A stretch of DNA of 61,856 bases from 630D-37 sp037447295 (GCA_037447295.1 JBBIGZ010000010.1:1-61856); one strand, 5' to 3'; shown: positions 51,876-61,568, counted from the stretch's first letter. Numbers and translations are program-made. Notes: generated by a model not told the origin, from the letters alone.

Positions 51876-53027
51876 ATGACATTCGTGGCGGCAATCGGCG
51901 TGGCTACAGGCTTAGATGGGCGTGAAAGTGGGCTCCAGGCTACCCATCAGGCATTGCGTAAACTCGGCAACCTTTCTCCTACTCTTGGATTCGTCTTTGC
52001 CTCGCAAGAATACACGGCTCGCGAAGTGGTGAGTGGTGTCGGAAGCTTGCTTGGCGAAGTACCGTTTATTGGCATGAGTTCACCCACTCTTTTGAGTTCC
52101 GAGGGCCTCCATTCCTACTCCGTCATCGTCGCTTTGGTGGCTTCTAGTTCTTTTCGTGCTGAATCCATCTGGCTGCCGGGCTATGCTCAATCGGCTTCTG
52201 AAACGGCCCAACGTTTGAAAGCCCTTGTTCAGCGGACGTCCAATCCACAGGCTCTGCTGTTTTTCGCCGATGGTTTTACCGGAAACATCGAACAGCTTTG
52301 TGCTTCTCTAGAAATTCCCAATGTACCAGTCGTTGGTGGGCTTTCATCCGGTAACGCGAATACGCTTTCGACTTTTGTGTTGGCGAACCTATTCCAGGGT
52401 GGCGGTGCGCTGGCGGCCATGGTCCTTCGCGGCGAAATGCGGATGGGCGTTGGTTATGCCCATGGTTGGCAAGCGGTGGGAAAACAGTTTCGGATTACCC
52501 GTTCACGCGGTTTCTGGCTGCGAATGCTCGATGGTCGCCCGGCCTCCGAAGCCTATGCCCAGCTCTTTGGGCATCCGGCGCGTGAGTGGTCTTTCCCGCC
52601 TCTAAACACCCTTGTACGCATGTATCCGATCGGAGTGATCCGAGAGAACGAGACGTTGGTCCGCTCTCCCATCCGCGTAGAAGCGGATGGCAGTTTCCGC
52701 TTAAACCTCTCGGTGGAAGACGGCAGCGATGCGCTCCTGTTGATCGGTAATCAAGCCGCCTGCCGACAGGCTATTCTGGACGCGGCACATCAGGCCCAAC
52801 AGGGACTCGGAGATGCCCAACCCGGCCTGATCCTGCTCTTGGTCGATCAGGCCTGGCATATGCTCCTGCGTGCCTTCCCTGGCCTTGAAGTGCAGGTCCT
52901 ACAAGAGGTTTTCGGCCAAGATGTTCCGATCGCCGGTGCTTATACTTTAGGGCAGATCGTTCCTCCCATGACTTCACCGTTCCCACTGGCTTTGAATCAG
53001 CACATTCTGGTGATCGCCTTGGGATAA
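51876..53027 (+). CDS. FIST-domain sensory protein
   Basis: The 383-residue protein has FIST_N (LGFVFASQEYTAREVVSGV, VPFIGMSSPTLLSSEGLHS, FADGFTGNIEQLC) and FIST_C parts (about 190-380). FIST domains are thought to bind small ligands, perhaps amino acids. It has no output domain of its own. The 3-nt spacing after the histidine kinase points to a joint sensory role. Confidence 0.88.
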   Translation: MTFVAAIGVATGLDGRESGLQATHQALRKLGNLSPTLGFVFASQEYTAREVVSGVGSLLGEVPFIGMSSPTLLSSEGLHSYSVIVALVASSSFRAESIWLPGYAQSASETAQRLKALVQRTSNPQALLFFADGFTGNIEQLCASLEIPNVPVVGGLSSGNANTLSTFVLANLFQGGGALAAMVLRGEMRMGVGYAHGWQAVGKQFRITRSRGFWLRMLDGRPASEAYAQLFGHPAREWSFPPLNTLVRMYPIGVIRENETLVRSPIRVEADGSFRLNLSVEDGSDALLLIGNQAACRQAILDAAHQAQQGLGDAQPGLILLLVDQAWHMLLRAFPGLEVQVLQEVFGQDVPIAGAYTLGQIVPPMTSPFPLALNQHILVIALG

Positions 53028-53062
53028 TAGCTGCCGAGACGCTCGATCCCCTGCAACTCGGT

Positions 53063-53068
53063 TACAAT
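53063..53068 (+). promoter_or_regulatory. Candidate -10 (TACAAT) giving a near-leaderless trmD mRNA
   Basis: TACAAT ends 6 nt before the trmD ATG (53075). A start 7 nt after the -10 would fall on the ATG itself. No good -35 is visible. Confidence 0.35.
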
Positions 53069-53074
53069 TTGCCC

Positions 53075-53842
53075 ATGCGTTTTGATATCTTTACCCTTCT
53101 GCCAGAAGTCTTCCCGGCCTATTTAACCAGCAGCATGCTCCAGCGGGCCCAGGAACGGGGGATTCTGGAAGTTCATCTGCATAATATCCGAGATTACACA
53201 CACGATCGTCATCGCACGACGGATGACCTGCCCTATGGCGGCGGAGGGGGAATGGTGATGAAACCGGAGCCGATCTTTGAGGCCGTGGAGAGCGTGCTGG
53301 GGAGTTCGCGACCGGCACCATGCCCGATTATCCTGCTGACGCCACAGGGACGGCTCTTTACCCAAAAAGTGGCCATCGAGCTAGCCGCTTACCCCCGCCT
53401 GGCGCTGATTTGTGGACGCTATGAGGGAGTAGATGAGCGCGTGCGCCAATATCTGGCTACCGATGAAATTTCGATCGGCGATTTTGTGCTCACCGGCGGA
53501 GAACTGGCCGCGTTGGTGATCATTGATGCCGTTACCCGCCTGCTGCCGGGCGTTTTGGGCGATCCAGATGGCGCCTGGGATGATTCCCATGCCAGCGGTT
53601 TGCTGGAATACCCTCACTACACCCGCCCGCCGGAGTTCCGCGGCTGGCGTGTGCCGCAGGTCTTGCTTTCCGGCAATCATGCCGAGATTGCCCGTTGGCG
53701 ACGGAGGGAGGCGCTTCGACGTACCCTGCTACGTCGTCCCGACCTGCTGGAATCGGCAGCTCTTACCGAGGAAGATCGACGCACCTTGCTAGAATTGCAA
53801 AAGGAATCGGCCGAAAATGCATCCGAAGGCGAGTCGCCGTAA
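53075..53842 (+). CDS. trmD: tRNA (guanine37-N1)-methyltransferase TrmD
   Basis: The ATG at 53075 gives 255 residues (MRFDIFTLLPEVFPAYL); the in-frame TTG 6 nt upstream is less likely. TrmD methylates G37 next to the anticodon using SAM. The knot motifs GRYEGVDERV and SIGDFVLTGGELAALVIIDA are complete, and DLPYGGGGGMVMKPEP is present. The usual neighbours rpsP, rimM and rplS are absent. Confidence 0.97.
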   Translation: MRFDIFTLLPEVFPAYLTSSMLQRAQERGILEVHLHNIRDYTHDRHRTTDDLPYGGGGGMVMKPEPIFEAVESVLGSSRPAPCPIILLTPQGRLFTQKVAIELAAYPRLALICGRYEGVDERVRQYLATDEISIGDFVLTGGELAALVIIDAVTRLLPGVLGDPDGAWDDSHASGLLEYPHYTRPPEFRGWRVPQVLLSGNHAEIARWRRREALRRTLLRRPDLLESAALTEEDRRTLLELQKESAENASEGESP

Positions 53843-53939
53843 GCCCTCTCCGTCACCCGATCACGCTGTGCCCAAAACTTGTATTCTGGAGTAAACAACG
53901 TGCCCAATCGGCGCATATTCTCTCCTGGAGGTCATCCTG

Positions 53940-55211
53940 ATGTCCCCTCGTTTCTCTTTTTTCAAGATCTTTCTACTGGGGTTCGGTTTCTTTGGTGTGA
54001 GTGTGGTATGGGGCATATATAATGCCTTTGTGCCGATTTTCCTGGCTGAGCGCTTTCACCTGGCGCCGGCGGTGATCGGTTTCTTTATGACGCTGGATAA
54101 CATCGCCGCGCTCTTCATCCAGCCGCCGGTCGGCGCTTGGTCCGATCGGCTGCGCACGCCCTTGGGCAGAAGATTACCGTTCATGGTCCTGGGTGCGCCG
54201 ATCTCGGCAGTAGCCTTTGGGCTCATTCCGATCGCAGCGACCCTGCCGTTTTTCGTCGCTTGCACTTCGACCCTGCTCCTGAGCATGGCCTTCTGGCGCA
54301 CACCGGTTGTGGCGCTGATGCCCGATATTACTCCTTCCCCCTATCGCTCGCAGGCCAACGGGATTGTGAACTTTATGGGTGGTGTGGGTGCTATCCTTTC
54401 CTTTCTGGCCGGGGGCGCGCTCTATCGTCTCAATCCAAGCTACCCCTTCTGGATGGGTTCCGGGTTGGTGATCTTTGCGCTGATCCTGGTCTTGCTCTTC
54501 ATTCGAGAGCCAAAGGAGATCGAGAACCCGGCAGAGGCCCAGCCGGGGATGCTGGCGAGCCTGCGCGAGGTCCTGAACGATCGCGATAAGAGCGCTCTGC
54601 GCCTTTTCCTGGCGATTTTCTTTTGGTTCCTCGGTTTTACCGCCATTGAGGCCTTTTTCACCCTCTATGCCAAAAATCACCTGGGGTTGAATGAGGCCGA
54701 TGGCAGCCGCCTATTGGGGCATCTTTCCCTGTTCTTTGTGCTTTTTGCGCTCGTTTCGGGATTCATCGGAGGAAGGATCGGGCGACGGCGCACGATCAGC
54801 CTGGGTTTGCTGCTGCTAACAGGCGTGATTGCCACGATTTACTTCCTGCCGCCCGCTACGCTGACGACGGTGGTGGGGAAACTGCCCGTGCTGGGCACCA
54901 TCCCTATCCTGAGCTTGTTGCTGATGGGTGGTGGGATCGGCTGGGCGTTGATCAACATCAATTCGCTGCCCATGGTGGTGGATATGACGGATGCCGCGCG
55001 CATCGGGACCTATACCGGCTTGTACTACCTGTTTTCCACCCTTTCGGCAATTGCCGGGCCGAATGTGAACGGTTTGGCCATTCAGCTGATGGATAAAAAT
55101 TACAACGTGATCATGCTCTTGGCCCCGTTCTTCATGCTGGTGGCCTTCTGGTTGATGTGGGGTGTGCGGCGCGGCGAGGCGCAGGTGGTGGAGGCAGTTT
55201 ATGCGCGCTGA
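53940..55211 (+). CDS. GPH/SLC45-like sugar transporter (MFS)
   Basis: The 423-residue membrane protein has about 12 segments and sucrose-porter-like features: the loop WSDRLRTPLGRRLPFMVLGAP, ALMPDITPSPYRSQANGI, and a second-half loop GGRIGRRRTISLG. The likely substrate is a disaccharide or polyol. It starts behind GGAGGTCATCCTG and overlaps the MOSC gene by 11 nt. Amylase genes lie about 2.5 kb away on the other strand. Confidence 0.87.
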   Translation: MSPRFSFFKIFLLGFGFFGVSVVWGIYNAFVPIFLAERFHLAPAVIGFFMTLDNIAALFIQPPVGAWSDRLRTPLGRRLPFMVLGAPISAVAFGLIPIAATLPFFVACTSTLLLSMAFWRTPVVALMPDITPSPYRSQANGIVNFMGGVGAILSFLAGGALYRLNPSYPFWMGSGLVIFALILVLLFIREPKEIENPAEAQPGMLASLREVLNDRDKSALRLFLAIFFWFLGFTAIEAFFTLYAKNHLGLNEADGSRLLGHLSLFFVLFALVSGFIGGRIGRRRTISLGLLLLTGVIATIYFLPPATLTTVVGKLPVLGTIPILSLLLMGGGIGWALININSLPMVVDMTDAARIGTYTGLYYLFSTLSAIAGPNVNGLAIQLMDKNYNVIMLLAPFFMLVAFWLMWGVRRGEAQVVEAVYAR

Positions 55212-55668
55212 AGTGGTCTCGATTCACATCACCCCTCAGGCCGGCGGCGAGATGCAAGAGGTCCCTGCAGTCGAGGCGGTGGCCGGCCAAGGGTTGAAAG
55301 GGGATCGCTACTATCGGCGTGAGGGGACATATTCTGGCAAGAAGGATGACCTGCGTCAGGTGACCTTAATCGAGATCGAGGCGCTGGAAGCGCTGGAGCG
55401 AGATTATCATCTCTCGCTTTCGCCGCGTGAAAGTCGCCGCAACATTGCGACGCGTGGCGTGGCACTAAATCATCTGGTCGGAAAGCGCTTTCGCGTTGGG
55501 GAGGCGCTTTTGCTAGGGGTTGAACTGTGCGAGCCATGCGGTTACCTGGAGCAGAAAACAGGCAAGCCGGTGCGTTTAGGGTTGATCCATCGTGGCGGCC
55601 TACGGGCACAAATCCTGGAAGGTGGCCTGATCCGTGTGGGTGATGCGATTCAGGTGCTGGACGAGTGA
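55201..55668 (+). CDS. MOSC-domain protein
   Basis: This 155-residue stand-alone MOSC protein has VAGQGLKGDRYY near residue 27, DDLRQVTLIEIEALEAL, NIATRGVALNHLVGKRFRVGE, and the conserved Cys in ELCEPCGYLE. MOSC proteins bind molybdenum cofactor and handle sulfur. No other molybdenum genes are close. It overlaps both neighbours (11 nt upstream, 4 nt downstream). Confidence 0.9.
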   Translation: MRAEVVSIHITPQAGGEMQEVPAVEAVAGQGLKGDRYYRREGTYSGKKDDLRQVTLIEIEALEALERDYHLSLSPRESRRNIATRGVALNHLVGKRFRVGEALLLGVELCEPCGYLEQKTGKPVRLGLIHRGGLRAQILEGGLIRVGDAIQVLDE

Positions 55669-56660
55669 GTCTGCTGCGCGGGTTACTCCTGTTTTCGCTT
55701 TTGCTTTCTGCTTGTGCTCCTTCTTTCCGGGATTGTGCGCAGGAAAAGATCCTCTGCGCGGCGATCCTTTTTCACCCCTGGGAGGCAGAGCCGATTGGTG
55801 AACAAGCCTGGCAGGCGCTGGAAGCGGCACAACGCAGCGGGCGACTACAAGGCGTTTGGCACATTTCTGTTCAGGATAGCCGCGATCGCGAGCGTGAGCT
55901 GCGCTGGATGGCAGAGCGAGGAGTGGATATCCTGATCACTCCCGGCGCAAGCTGGGGCGAAGCAACACAGGCAGTAGCGCAGGCTTTTCCCCAACAGCGT
56001 TTTATCGCCATTGATCAGGATTCCTTGGAACAGGCCAACTTGCCAAACCTGACCTTGATCCGCATCCCGTATGACCAGATGGGGTTTCTGGCCGGTGCTT
56101 TGGCGGCGCGCCTAAGCCGGACCCGACGCGTGGCGGCAATCTGTGAAACCGACTCTATCCCGGCAATGCGGCAGGCTTGTGATGGGTTCGTGCGAGGCGC
56201 CTCGTTTGCTGTGCCCAATGTGTTCGTTTACCGTAAACATCGCCAAGGCTCGCGCGATCTGTTTTTTCAGGATGAAGCATGGGGGCGAGAAACGGCGGAT
56301 CGGTTCATCCGTGATGGGGCAGATGTGATCTTTGCCATCGGCGGCGCCACGGCGCGGGCAGCGCTGGAACAGGCCGCGGCAGAAAAGGCGTTGATCATCG
56401 GCGGCGGGGTGGACCTTTACGATACCCTGCCAACGCTGCAGAGACGTTGGGTCGGCGCACCGTTGCCAGAGGTCCAACCTGCGCTCGCCGCACTTTTGGC
56501 GGGTGATATGGCTGCTTGGCCTGTGGTGGTGGATGGGCAGATCACCTGGGCGCCGTTCCGCGGGTACGGCGAGTCCTTGCCCCTTTCTTTACGCGCCGAG
56601 ATGGAACTTTTGCGTTTGCAGCTTCAGGAAGGGACAATTCGGACCGGCCTTGCTCCTTAG
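55665..56660 (+). CDS. Second BMP/PnrA-type lipoprotein
   Basis: The frame starts with GTG in the stop of the MOSC gene (GTGA overlap). A short signal MSLLRGLLLFSLLLSAC has a lipobox with Cys17. The 331 residues are a divergent BMP protein (IPYDQMGFLAGALAARLSRT, DGADVIFAIGGATARAALEQ), about 30 residues shorter than the copy at 24133-25224. No permease or ATPase is linked, so it may use the first importer or act as a sensor. Its 3' end overlaps the converging pseudouridine synthase gene by 119 nt. Confidence 0.86.
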   Translation: MSLLRGLLLFSLLLSACAPSFRDCAQEKILCAAILFHPWEAEPIGEQAWQALEAAQRSGRLQGVWHISVQDSRDRERELRWMAERGVDILITPGASWGEATQAVAQAFPQQRFIAIDQDSLEQANLPNLTLIRIPYDQMGFLAGALAARLSRTRRVAAICETDSIPAMRQACDGFVRGASFAVPNVFVYRKHRQGSRDLFFQDEAWGRETADRFIRDGADVIFAIGGATARAALEQAAAEKALIIGGGVDLYDTLPTLQRRWVGAPLPEVQPALAALLAGDMAAWPVVVDGQITWAPFRGYGESLPLSLRAEMELLRLQLQEGTIRTGLAP

Positions 56661-57228
56661 CCATTTGCAATGCCCGGCGCAGGGCTTGCAGTTCGGCGGT
56701 GGTGAGGAAACGCCATTCGCCGGGCTGCAGGCCTTGCAGGGTGAGAGGGCCGATGGCCACGCGCACCAAACGTAGCGTCGGTAGGCCGACGGCGGCGGTC
56801 ATATGGCGGATTTGGCGCTTTTTTCCTTCGCGTAGGCGGATTTCTAGCCAGCTTGTCGGCCCGTGGGGTGTGACTGGCTTCGGACGAGGCGGGAGATCGG
56901 GCTCCGGGATGAGGCGCACTTCGGCCGGGCGGGTGCGGTAGCCCCGGATGAGCACCCCACGGCGTAAGGTCTCCAGGGCTTCTTCGGTGGGAATCCCTTC
57001 TACCTGGACGTAGTAGGTTTTCGGCAGGTGATAGTGCGGATGGGTCAGTCGGTGGATCAGATCGCCATCATCGGTGAGCAAGAGAAGGCCCTCGGAATCG
57101 CGATCCAATCGCCCGGCGGCATAGACTCCCGGAATCGAGATGCAGTCCTTGAGCGTAGGATGCCCGGTACCTTCATCGGTGAAGCTGGAGAGATACCGTA
57201 GGGTTTGTAAAAGAAGCAGGGTGGGCAT
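56542..57228 (-). CDS. RluE/RsuA-type pseudouridine synthase, with shifted motif and extended tail
   Basis: The 228-residue protein has the catalytic Asp in GRLDRDSEGLLLLT, KTYYVQVEG, SWLEIRLREGKKRQIRHM and VGLPTLRLVRVAIGPLTL, close to RluE of 23S rRNA. The N-terminal conserved block, normally like LLFNKPYGVLSQFTDE, reads LLLLQTLRYLSSFTDE. The missing FYKPYG is encoded in the +1 frame at 57195-57212. About 35 basic residues at the end are antisense to the lipoprotein gene. The start ATG is 1 nt from the DUF2905 stop. Confidence 0.88.
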   Translation of the reverse strand: MPTLLLLQTLRYLSSFTDEGTGHPTLKDCISIPGVYAAGRLDRDSEGLLLLTDDGDLIHRLTHPHYHLPKTYYVQVEGIPTEEALETLRRGVLIRGYRTRPAEVRLIPEPDLPPRPKPVTPHGPTSWLEIRLREGKKRQIRHMTAAVGLPTLRLVRVAIGPLTLQGLQPGEWRFLTTAELQALRRALQMAKEQGRSELSLPEAANAKVPSRRVKKGARTRRTRGTAPR

Positions 57229-57229
57229 T

Positions 57230-57454
57230 CTAACGCTTCCAGCGTCCTAACAGGTTGAGGATCAGGGTGAGGAGGATGGAAAGTAAAATCGAAGTGGCCA
57301 GGGGAAAGTAAAAGGTGAAATTTTCCTTTTCAATGCGGATATCGCCAGGTAGGCGTCCTAAGGGGATGTTCAACCGTCCGAAAAGGTAAATGCCGCCGGC
57401 CAGGAGAATGAGGAATACTCCGGCCACAAAGAGGAAGCGAGCAAGGTTATCCAT
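57230..57454 (-). CDS. DUF2905-family small membrane protein
   Basis: The 74-residue product has two transmembrane segments (about 5-25 and 45-65) around GRLNIPLGRLPGDIRIEKEN, the signature of DUF2905. Function is not known. Two ATGs are adjacent (57457 and 57454). The second has the better 7-nt distance from GGAGGT and is used. It lies upstream of the pseudouridine synthase, sharing an operon. Confidence 0.85.
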   Translation of the reverse strand: MDNLARFLFVAGVFLILLAGGIYLFGRLNIPLGRLPGDIRIEKENFTFYFPLATSILLSILLTLILNLLGRWKR

Positions 57455-57554
57455 CATGGTGACCTCCAAAGCATGCCAAGCATAACCGAAGGCAAGTTTG
57501 CATCGCAGAGGGTGGCCCACCCAGTTTTATGGTGGGCGATCTTCGCTATTGCCA

Positions 57555-59078
57555 CTAGTGCGTTTTTCCAAACACCATGCCGTGCTGTGCGGGCAAATAG
57601 AGATCGCACGTTTGATCGGGTAGGACCTCGGCGCGACCTTCGCCTAGCAGAATGCTCCAAGCGTTGCCGGAGAGATTCAGCCCATTCAGGGGAAAGCGCA
57701 CATGTCGCGCTTCTTTCGCCGCGTTCCAGGCGATCAGCAAACGCTCCTCTAGCAATTGACGGGCCACCACAACCACATCTGCATCGGCATATACGACCTG
57801 CGTTGTGCCGCGTCGCAGAGCGGGGTGCATTTTTCGTAAAGCAACGCAGGTTTTCAAATAGGCCAGCAGGTCGCGATCCCAACGCTCTGGAGATTGCCAA
57901 GGGAAGGATTTGCGACAATCCGGATCGTGCCCTCCATCCAGGCCGATCTCGTCGCCGTAATAGACGCACGGTGCACCGGGATAGGTGAAGAGGGTGAGCC
58001 AGGCCAGCTTGAGCGCTTGACGATCGCCGCCGACGGCGGTCAAAAAGCGTGGGGTATCGTGGCTATCGAAAAGGTTGAGCTGGGCTTGGACGATTTGGGG
58101 GTGATACCATGTGGCGATCTCCTGCCAGCGCCGGGCGAATTCGCGCCCGTCAATGGGGTAAATGCGCGGCCCATAGCCGGCTTTGCAAATTTCGCGCAGA
58201 TTCAGGGTATTACGGCCAAAGAACGAGATACAGGCTTCGCCGATCGGGTAGTTCATCACAGCGTCGAACTGATCGCCGCGCAGCCAGCGATCGGCGCGTT
58301 CCCAAATCTCACCGACGATATAAGCATCTGGATTAATCGTCTTGACCCGCTGACGGAATTCCTGCCAGAAGGAATCATCATCAATTTCGGCCGGCACATC
58401 CAGTCGCCAGCCATCAATCCCAAAGCGAAGCCAATGCTCGGCCACGCCAAAGATGAACTCGCGCACAGCCGGCGTATTGGTATTGAATTTGGGTAGGGCC
58501 GGCAAATTCCACCAAGCGCGATAGCCGATCGCCGTCAGACTATCTTCGCCCTGGCGCAAGGCCTTTTCTTCCCCTGCGTGCGGATAGGCACCCCAGGGCT
58601 TTTTTCGCTGCAGGCGTTGCGGATCGAAGAAGAACCAATCCACGTACGGCGAACCATCTCCGTTTTCGAGCACATGATGAAACTGCCAAAAGCCACGCGA
58701 GGCATGGTTGAACACCCCATCTAGCACCACACGGATACCACGCTGATGGGCTTCATTCAGCAAATGGTGGAGTGCTTCGTTGCCGCCGAGGAGCGGGTCT
58801 ACGTTATAGTAATCGTAGGTATGGTAGCGGTGATTGGAGGCCGAAGCAAAGATCGGGTTCAAATAGAGTGCGGTGATGCCGAGGTCCTGTAGGTAATCCA
58901 GGTGTTCGGCAATGCCATAAAGGTCGCCCCCTTTGAATCCATAGATCGTGGGGGGGCTATCCCAGGGCTCAAAGTGCAGGCCGCAGCGATCCAGTCGCTC
59001 GCTACGGGCAAAACGATCGGGAAAAATCTGGTAGAAAATCGCGTCTTTGACCCATTCAGGTGTGCGGATTTCAGTCAT
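57555..59078 (-). CDS. GH13 alpha-amylase / neopullulanase-like enzyme
   Basis: The 507-residue protein is a GH13 enzyme with the four conserved regions: DGVFNH, GWRLDVPAE (nucleophile Asp), VGEIWE (acid/base Glu) and NLFDSHDTPR (stabilising Asp). It starts at the catalytic barrel and lacks the N-terminal CBM34 of classical neopullulanases. No signal peptide is seen, so it is cytoplasmic and probably splits maltodextrins. It follows the GH57 gene by 21 nt. Confidence 0.93.
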   Translation of the reverse strand: MTEIRTPEWVKDAIFYQIFPDRFARSERLDRCGLHFEPWDSPPTIYGFKGGDLYGIAEHLDYLQDLGITALYLNPIFASASNHRYHTYDYYNVDPLLGGNEALHHLLNEAHQRGIRVVLDGVFNHASRGFWQFHHVLENGDGSPYVDWFFFDPQRLQRKKPWGAYPHAGEEKALRQGEDSLTAIGYRAWWNLPALPKFNTNTPAVREFIFGVAEHWLRFGIDGWRLDVPAEIDDDSFWQEFRQRVKTINPDAYIVGEIWERADRWLRGDQFDAVMNYPIGEACISFFGRNTLNLREICKAGYGPRIYPIDGREFARRWQEIATWYHPQIVQAQLNLFDSHDTPRFLTAVGGDRQALKLAWLTLFTYPGAPCVYYGDEIGLDGGHDPDCRKSFPWQSPERWDRDLLAYLKTCVALRKMHPALRRGTTQVVYADADVVVVARQLLEERLLIAWNAAKEARHVRFPLNGLNLSGNAWSILLGEGRAEVLPDQTCDLYLPAQHGMVFGKTH

Positions 59079-59099
59079 AGGGCCTCGAAAAGATGACAG

Positions 59100-61568
59100 T
59101 CACTGAAAAGTGACTGTCATCAGGAAAGTGGGATGAAAAGCAAGCCTATTTTTTACTCGCAAAAGCAGCAATTGGGCAAAGTCATCGGGCCCCAGAGAGG
59201 CGAGATCGGCGGTGGTGGAAGGATATTGTGAGAGCAATTCTTCTTGCGTTGGTGTGCCATCCCAGGCCAGATCAATGATGCGCGTGTGATTGGTATCCTT
59301 CGGACCGCCGCCCAAGCGCCATTGGGACGCCGAGGGTTCCACATCCCGCACACGCCACACACCGGTGGAAGGGAACCCTTCCTGGCTCAAGACCACTGCC
59401 AGGTACCCCCACTGTGCCGGATCTCCTTCACCAAAAGCCTGACGTGGCACCCGCAGTGTGACCGTGCGCGCTGCCGGGTCAACGATGATCTTGAACGAAA
59501 CGCCCGTCACCTGCTTCGGCGCTCCGCTTTGCGGATCGGGGGCTAGGACCTGGGGCGTCCAGCCTTCAGCCCAAACGGCATAGTCCCAGCCGTTGCCGGT
59601 GCTCAGCGCTGCATTGCGACCGGGCAAGAGCAGGCGCGCTCCGCTCCCCGCGCCGGGGTCTTTATCTATATACACGTCCAGCGTTTGGAGGGCCAGATTA
59701 TTGGGTGAGCCCCATGGGTTTGGAATCGGCCCGTAGAAAGTGAATTTGAAGATTAGATTTTTCTCGTCGTAGGCTACGCTGAAGGTCTTGAGATCGAAGA
59801 CCTGGGGCTTGAAGACGGAATCGGTCGGGTAGGTGTAACTCCCGGGGCCGTGATCATCGTGTTCTGGATCGTTGACTTCGAGGATCACGGTCGAGATGCC
59901 GAGATCGGGCAGGACAATTTGGGCTGGGCCTTGCAAAGGCAGGATGCTGCCGGCCGGCTCGATGGTCACCACCATGCGTAGGTCATCGCCGGCTTCGAGC
60001 TCGCCCAGGGCTTCCCAAGGGATGGCGGCCTCAAAGGTCTGGGAGCCCTGAGTGGCCTTTCCCAGGGGTTTATCCTCCTTCCAGCCATCCTTACCCGGCC
60101 GATAGGCCAGCAATTGCTGCCCATCCCACTCAAAGAGATGGGTTGCGGCCAGACCGAGCAGAAGCGGATTTTGCGGATCGCGAGAAACGGCCAACACTTG
60201 ATCGCCGCGCGGCGAGGCGATATAGATGCCAATGCGCGCGGCCGGCGGCAGAGATTGGGAGTAATTCAAACGAATGTAGAGTGCCGAAGCGTCAAAAGCA
60301 TAGGCCAGGTTTAGACCGGCAGCCTGAGCACCGCTGGTGAACAGGGCAGCGTTGGCCCATTCGCCGGGTTCATCGATCCCGTCAATCTTTGGTGTGGAGA
60401 GCCCTCTGACTTCCTGCTCCGCCTTGGCCGGTTTTTTCGGAATAATCGGCACGTTGACATAAGCCGGCACAGGCTCACCCAGCGACTCGTATACCTTCGC
60501 CAGTAGAGCCCGGAAGCCTTGATCGAAGTATTCATCCTGTCCGGAATCCTGGTCGCTACCATACCACCAGAACCAATCCGAACCTTCGGCCAGATACATG
60601 TAATCCAGAGCCTGAGCGATGGCCTCTGGGCTGGCCTGGCGCGTCTTGCTAATATCGTATTTGGAGAGATCGTAGCGTGCCTGAGCCAGGTAATTCCATG
60701 CCTGCTTCTCTTCCGGCTCGCCGATCCAGGTATCGTAATTCGGGCTGAACCAAGCACCAGGGAAGAGTTTTTCCAGCGTGCGCTGCTCCGGGAACATGGC
60801 CAGATACTCGGAAGGAGTGACGGTCTTAATCGTCTGGCTTTCGGAAAGCAGGCGATAAAGCGTGTTCAGGAATAGCTTCCCATCGTTTTCGTAATATTCC
60901 CAGGCGTTTTCCCCGTCTAGGATAATGCTAACAATGTGGGGACCCTGAGCGCCTTCTGCTTTAAGCCGGGCGCGAATGTTTTCCAAACGGTTGATCAGGT
61001 CTTGTGCGGCTTTATCGCCGGGCATGCCGGAATAGGTGAAACCGACCTTATCGGAGAGCGTCCAATCGCGGAAGAAGACGGCAACCTTAGCGCCGGTTTT
61101 CTGATCCACGACGTAATACGGGCGATAGAGGGCATCGGCTTCCTGGACTGTTTCGCGGTTATCGCGGGTGAAACTGCCGAGGCCGAGCGATTGCGCCAGC
61201 ACCGGCTCACCGGTAGCCATCCATTGATAGCCGGCGCGTGCCACCAGCGGAACGATCTCTTGTGCCACGGCACCTTCCCCCGGCCATAAGCCGCGCGGTT
61301 TGCGACCAAAATGTTGCTCGTAGATCTCCACACTGCGCTTCAGATGAGCAATGGCGTCATTCGGGTAAGAAAAGCGTTGCGGCATTTCCGCATCGGGGTT
61401 GCCGATTAATGCCAGGTTGGTATCGTAAATCAGAGGAAGGATCGGATGTGCATAGGGTGTAGTGGTGATCTCGATTTGCCCGCGATCTTGCAGTTCCTTG
61501 TGAATGGCGATCACCTGGGCCAGGATACGGCGCACCTCGTCGAAGGGTAGTCCCCCTTTTAAGAGCAG
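59100..61568 (-). pseudogene. GH57 amylopullulanase-like gene, N-terminal part lost at an IS junction
   Basis: The frame is open from just after a TAA (61569-61571); the first possible start is a GTG at 61535 (811 residues). The GH57 part has EITTTPYAHPILPL, the nucleophile region GLWPGEGAVAQEI and the acid/base region ILDGENAWEYYENDGK. The C-terminal half is glucodextranase-like beta-rich (STVILEVNDPEHDDHGPGSYTYP in shorter pieces near residue 560). Family members begin further upstream with HxHQP and a signal peptide. Both are missing here, so it is probably inactive or secretion-defective. Codon homology seems to start near LPFDEV, about 15 nt before the GTG. Confidence 0.88.

Noticed and set aside
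54174..54680. Minus-strand ORF of 168 codons within the sugar transporter gene
   Set aside because: It is antisense to conserved transmembrane segments and looks like a shadow of GC-rich codons.
57473..57988. Plus-strand ORF antisense to the amylase gene
   Set aside because: It overlaps a clear GH13 gene with all catalytic motifs; product is Arg-rich shadow sequence.
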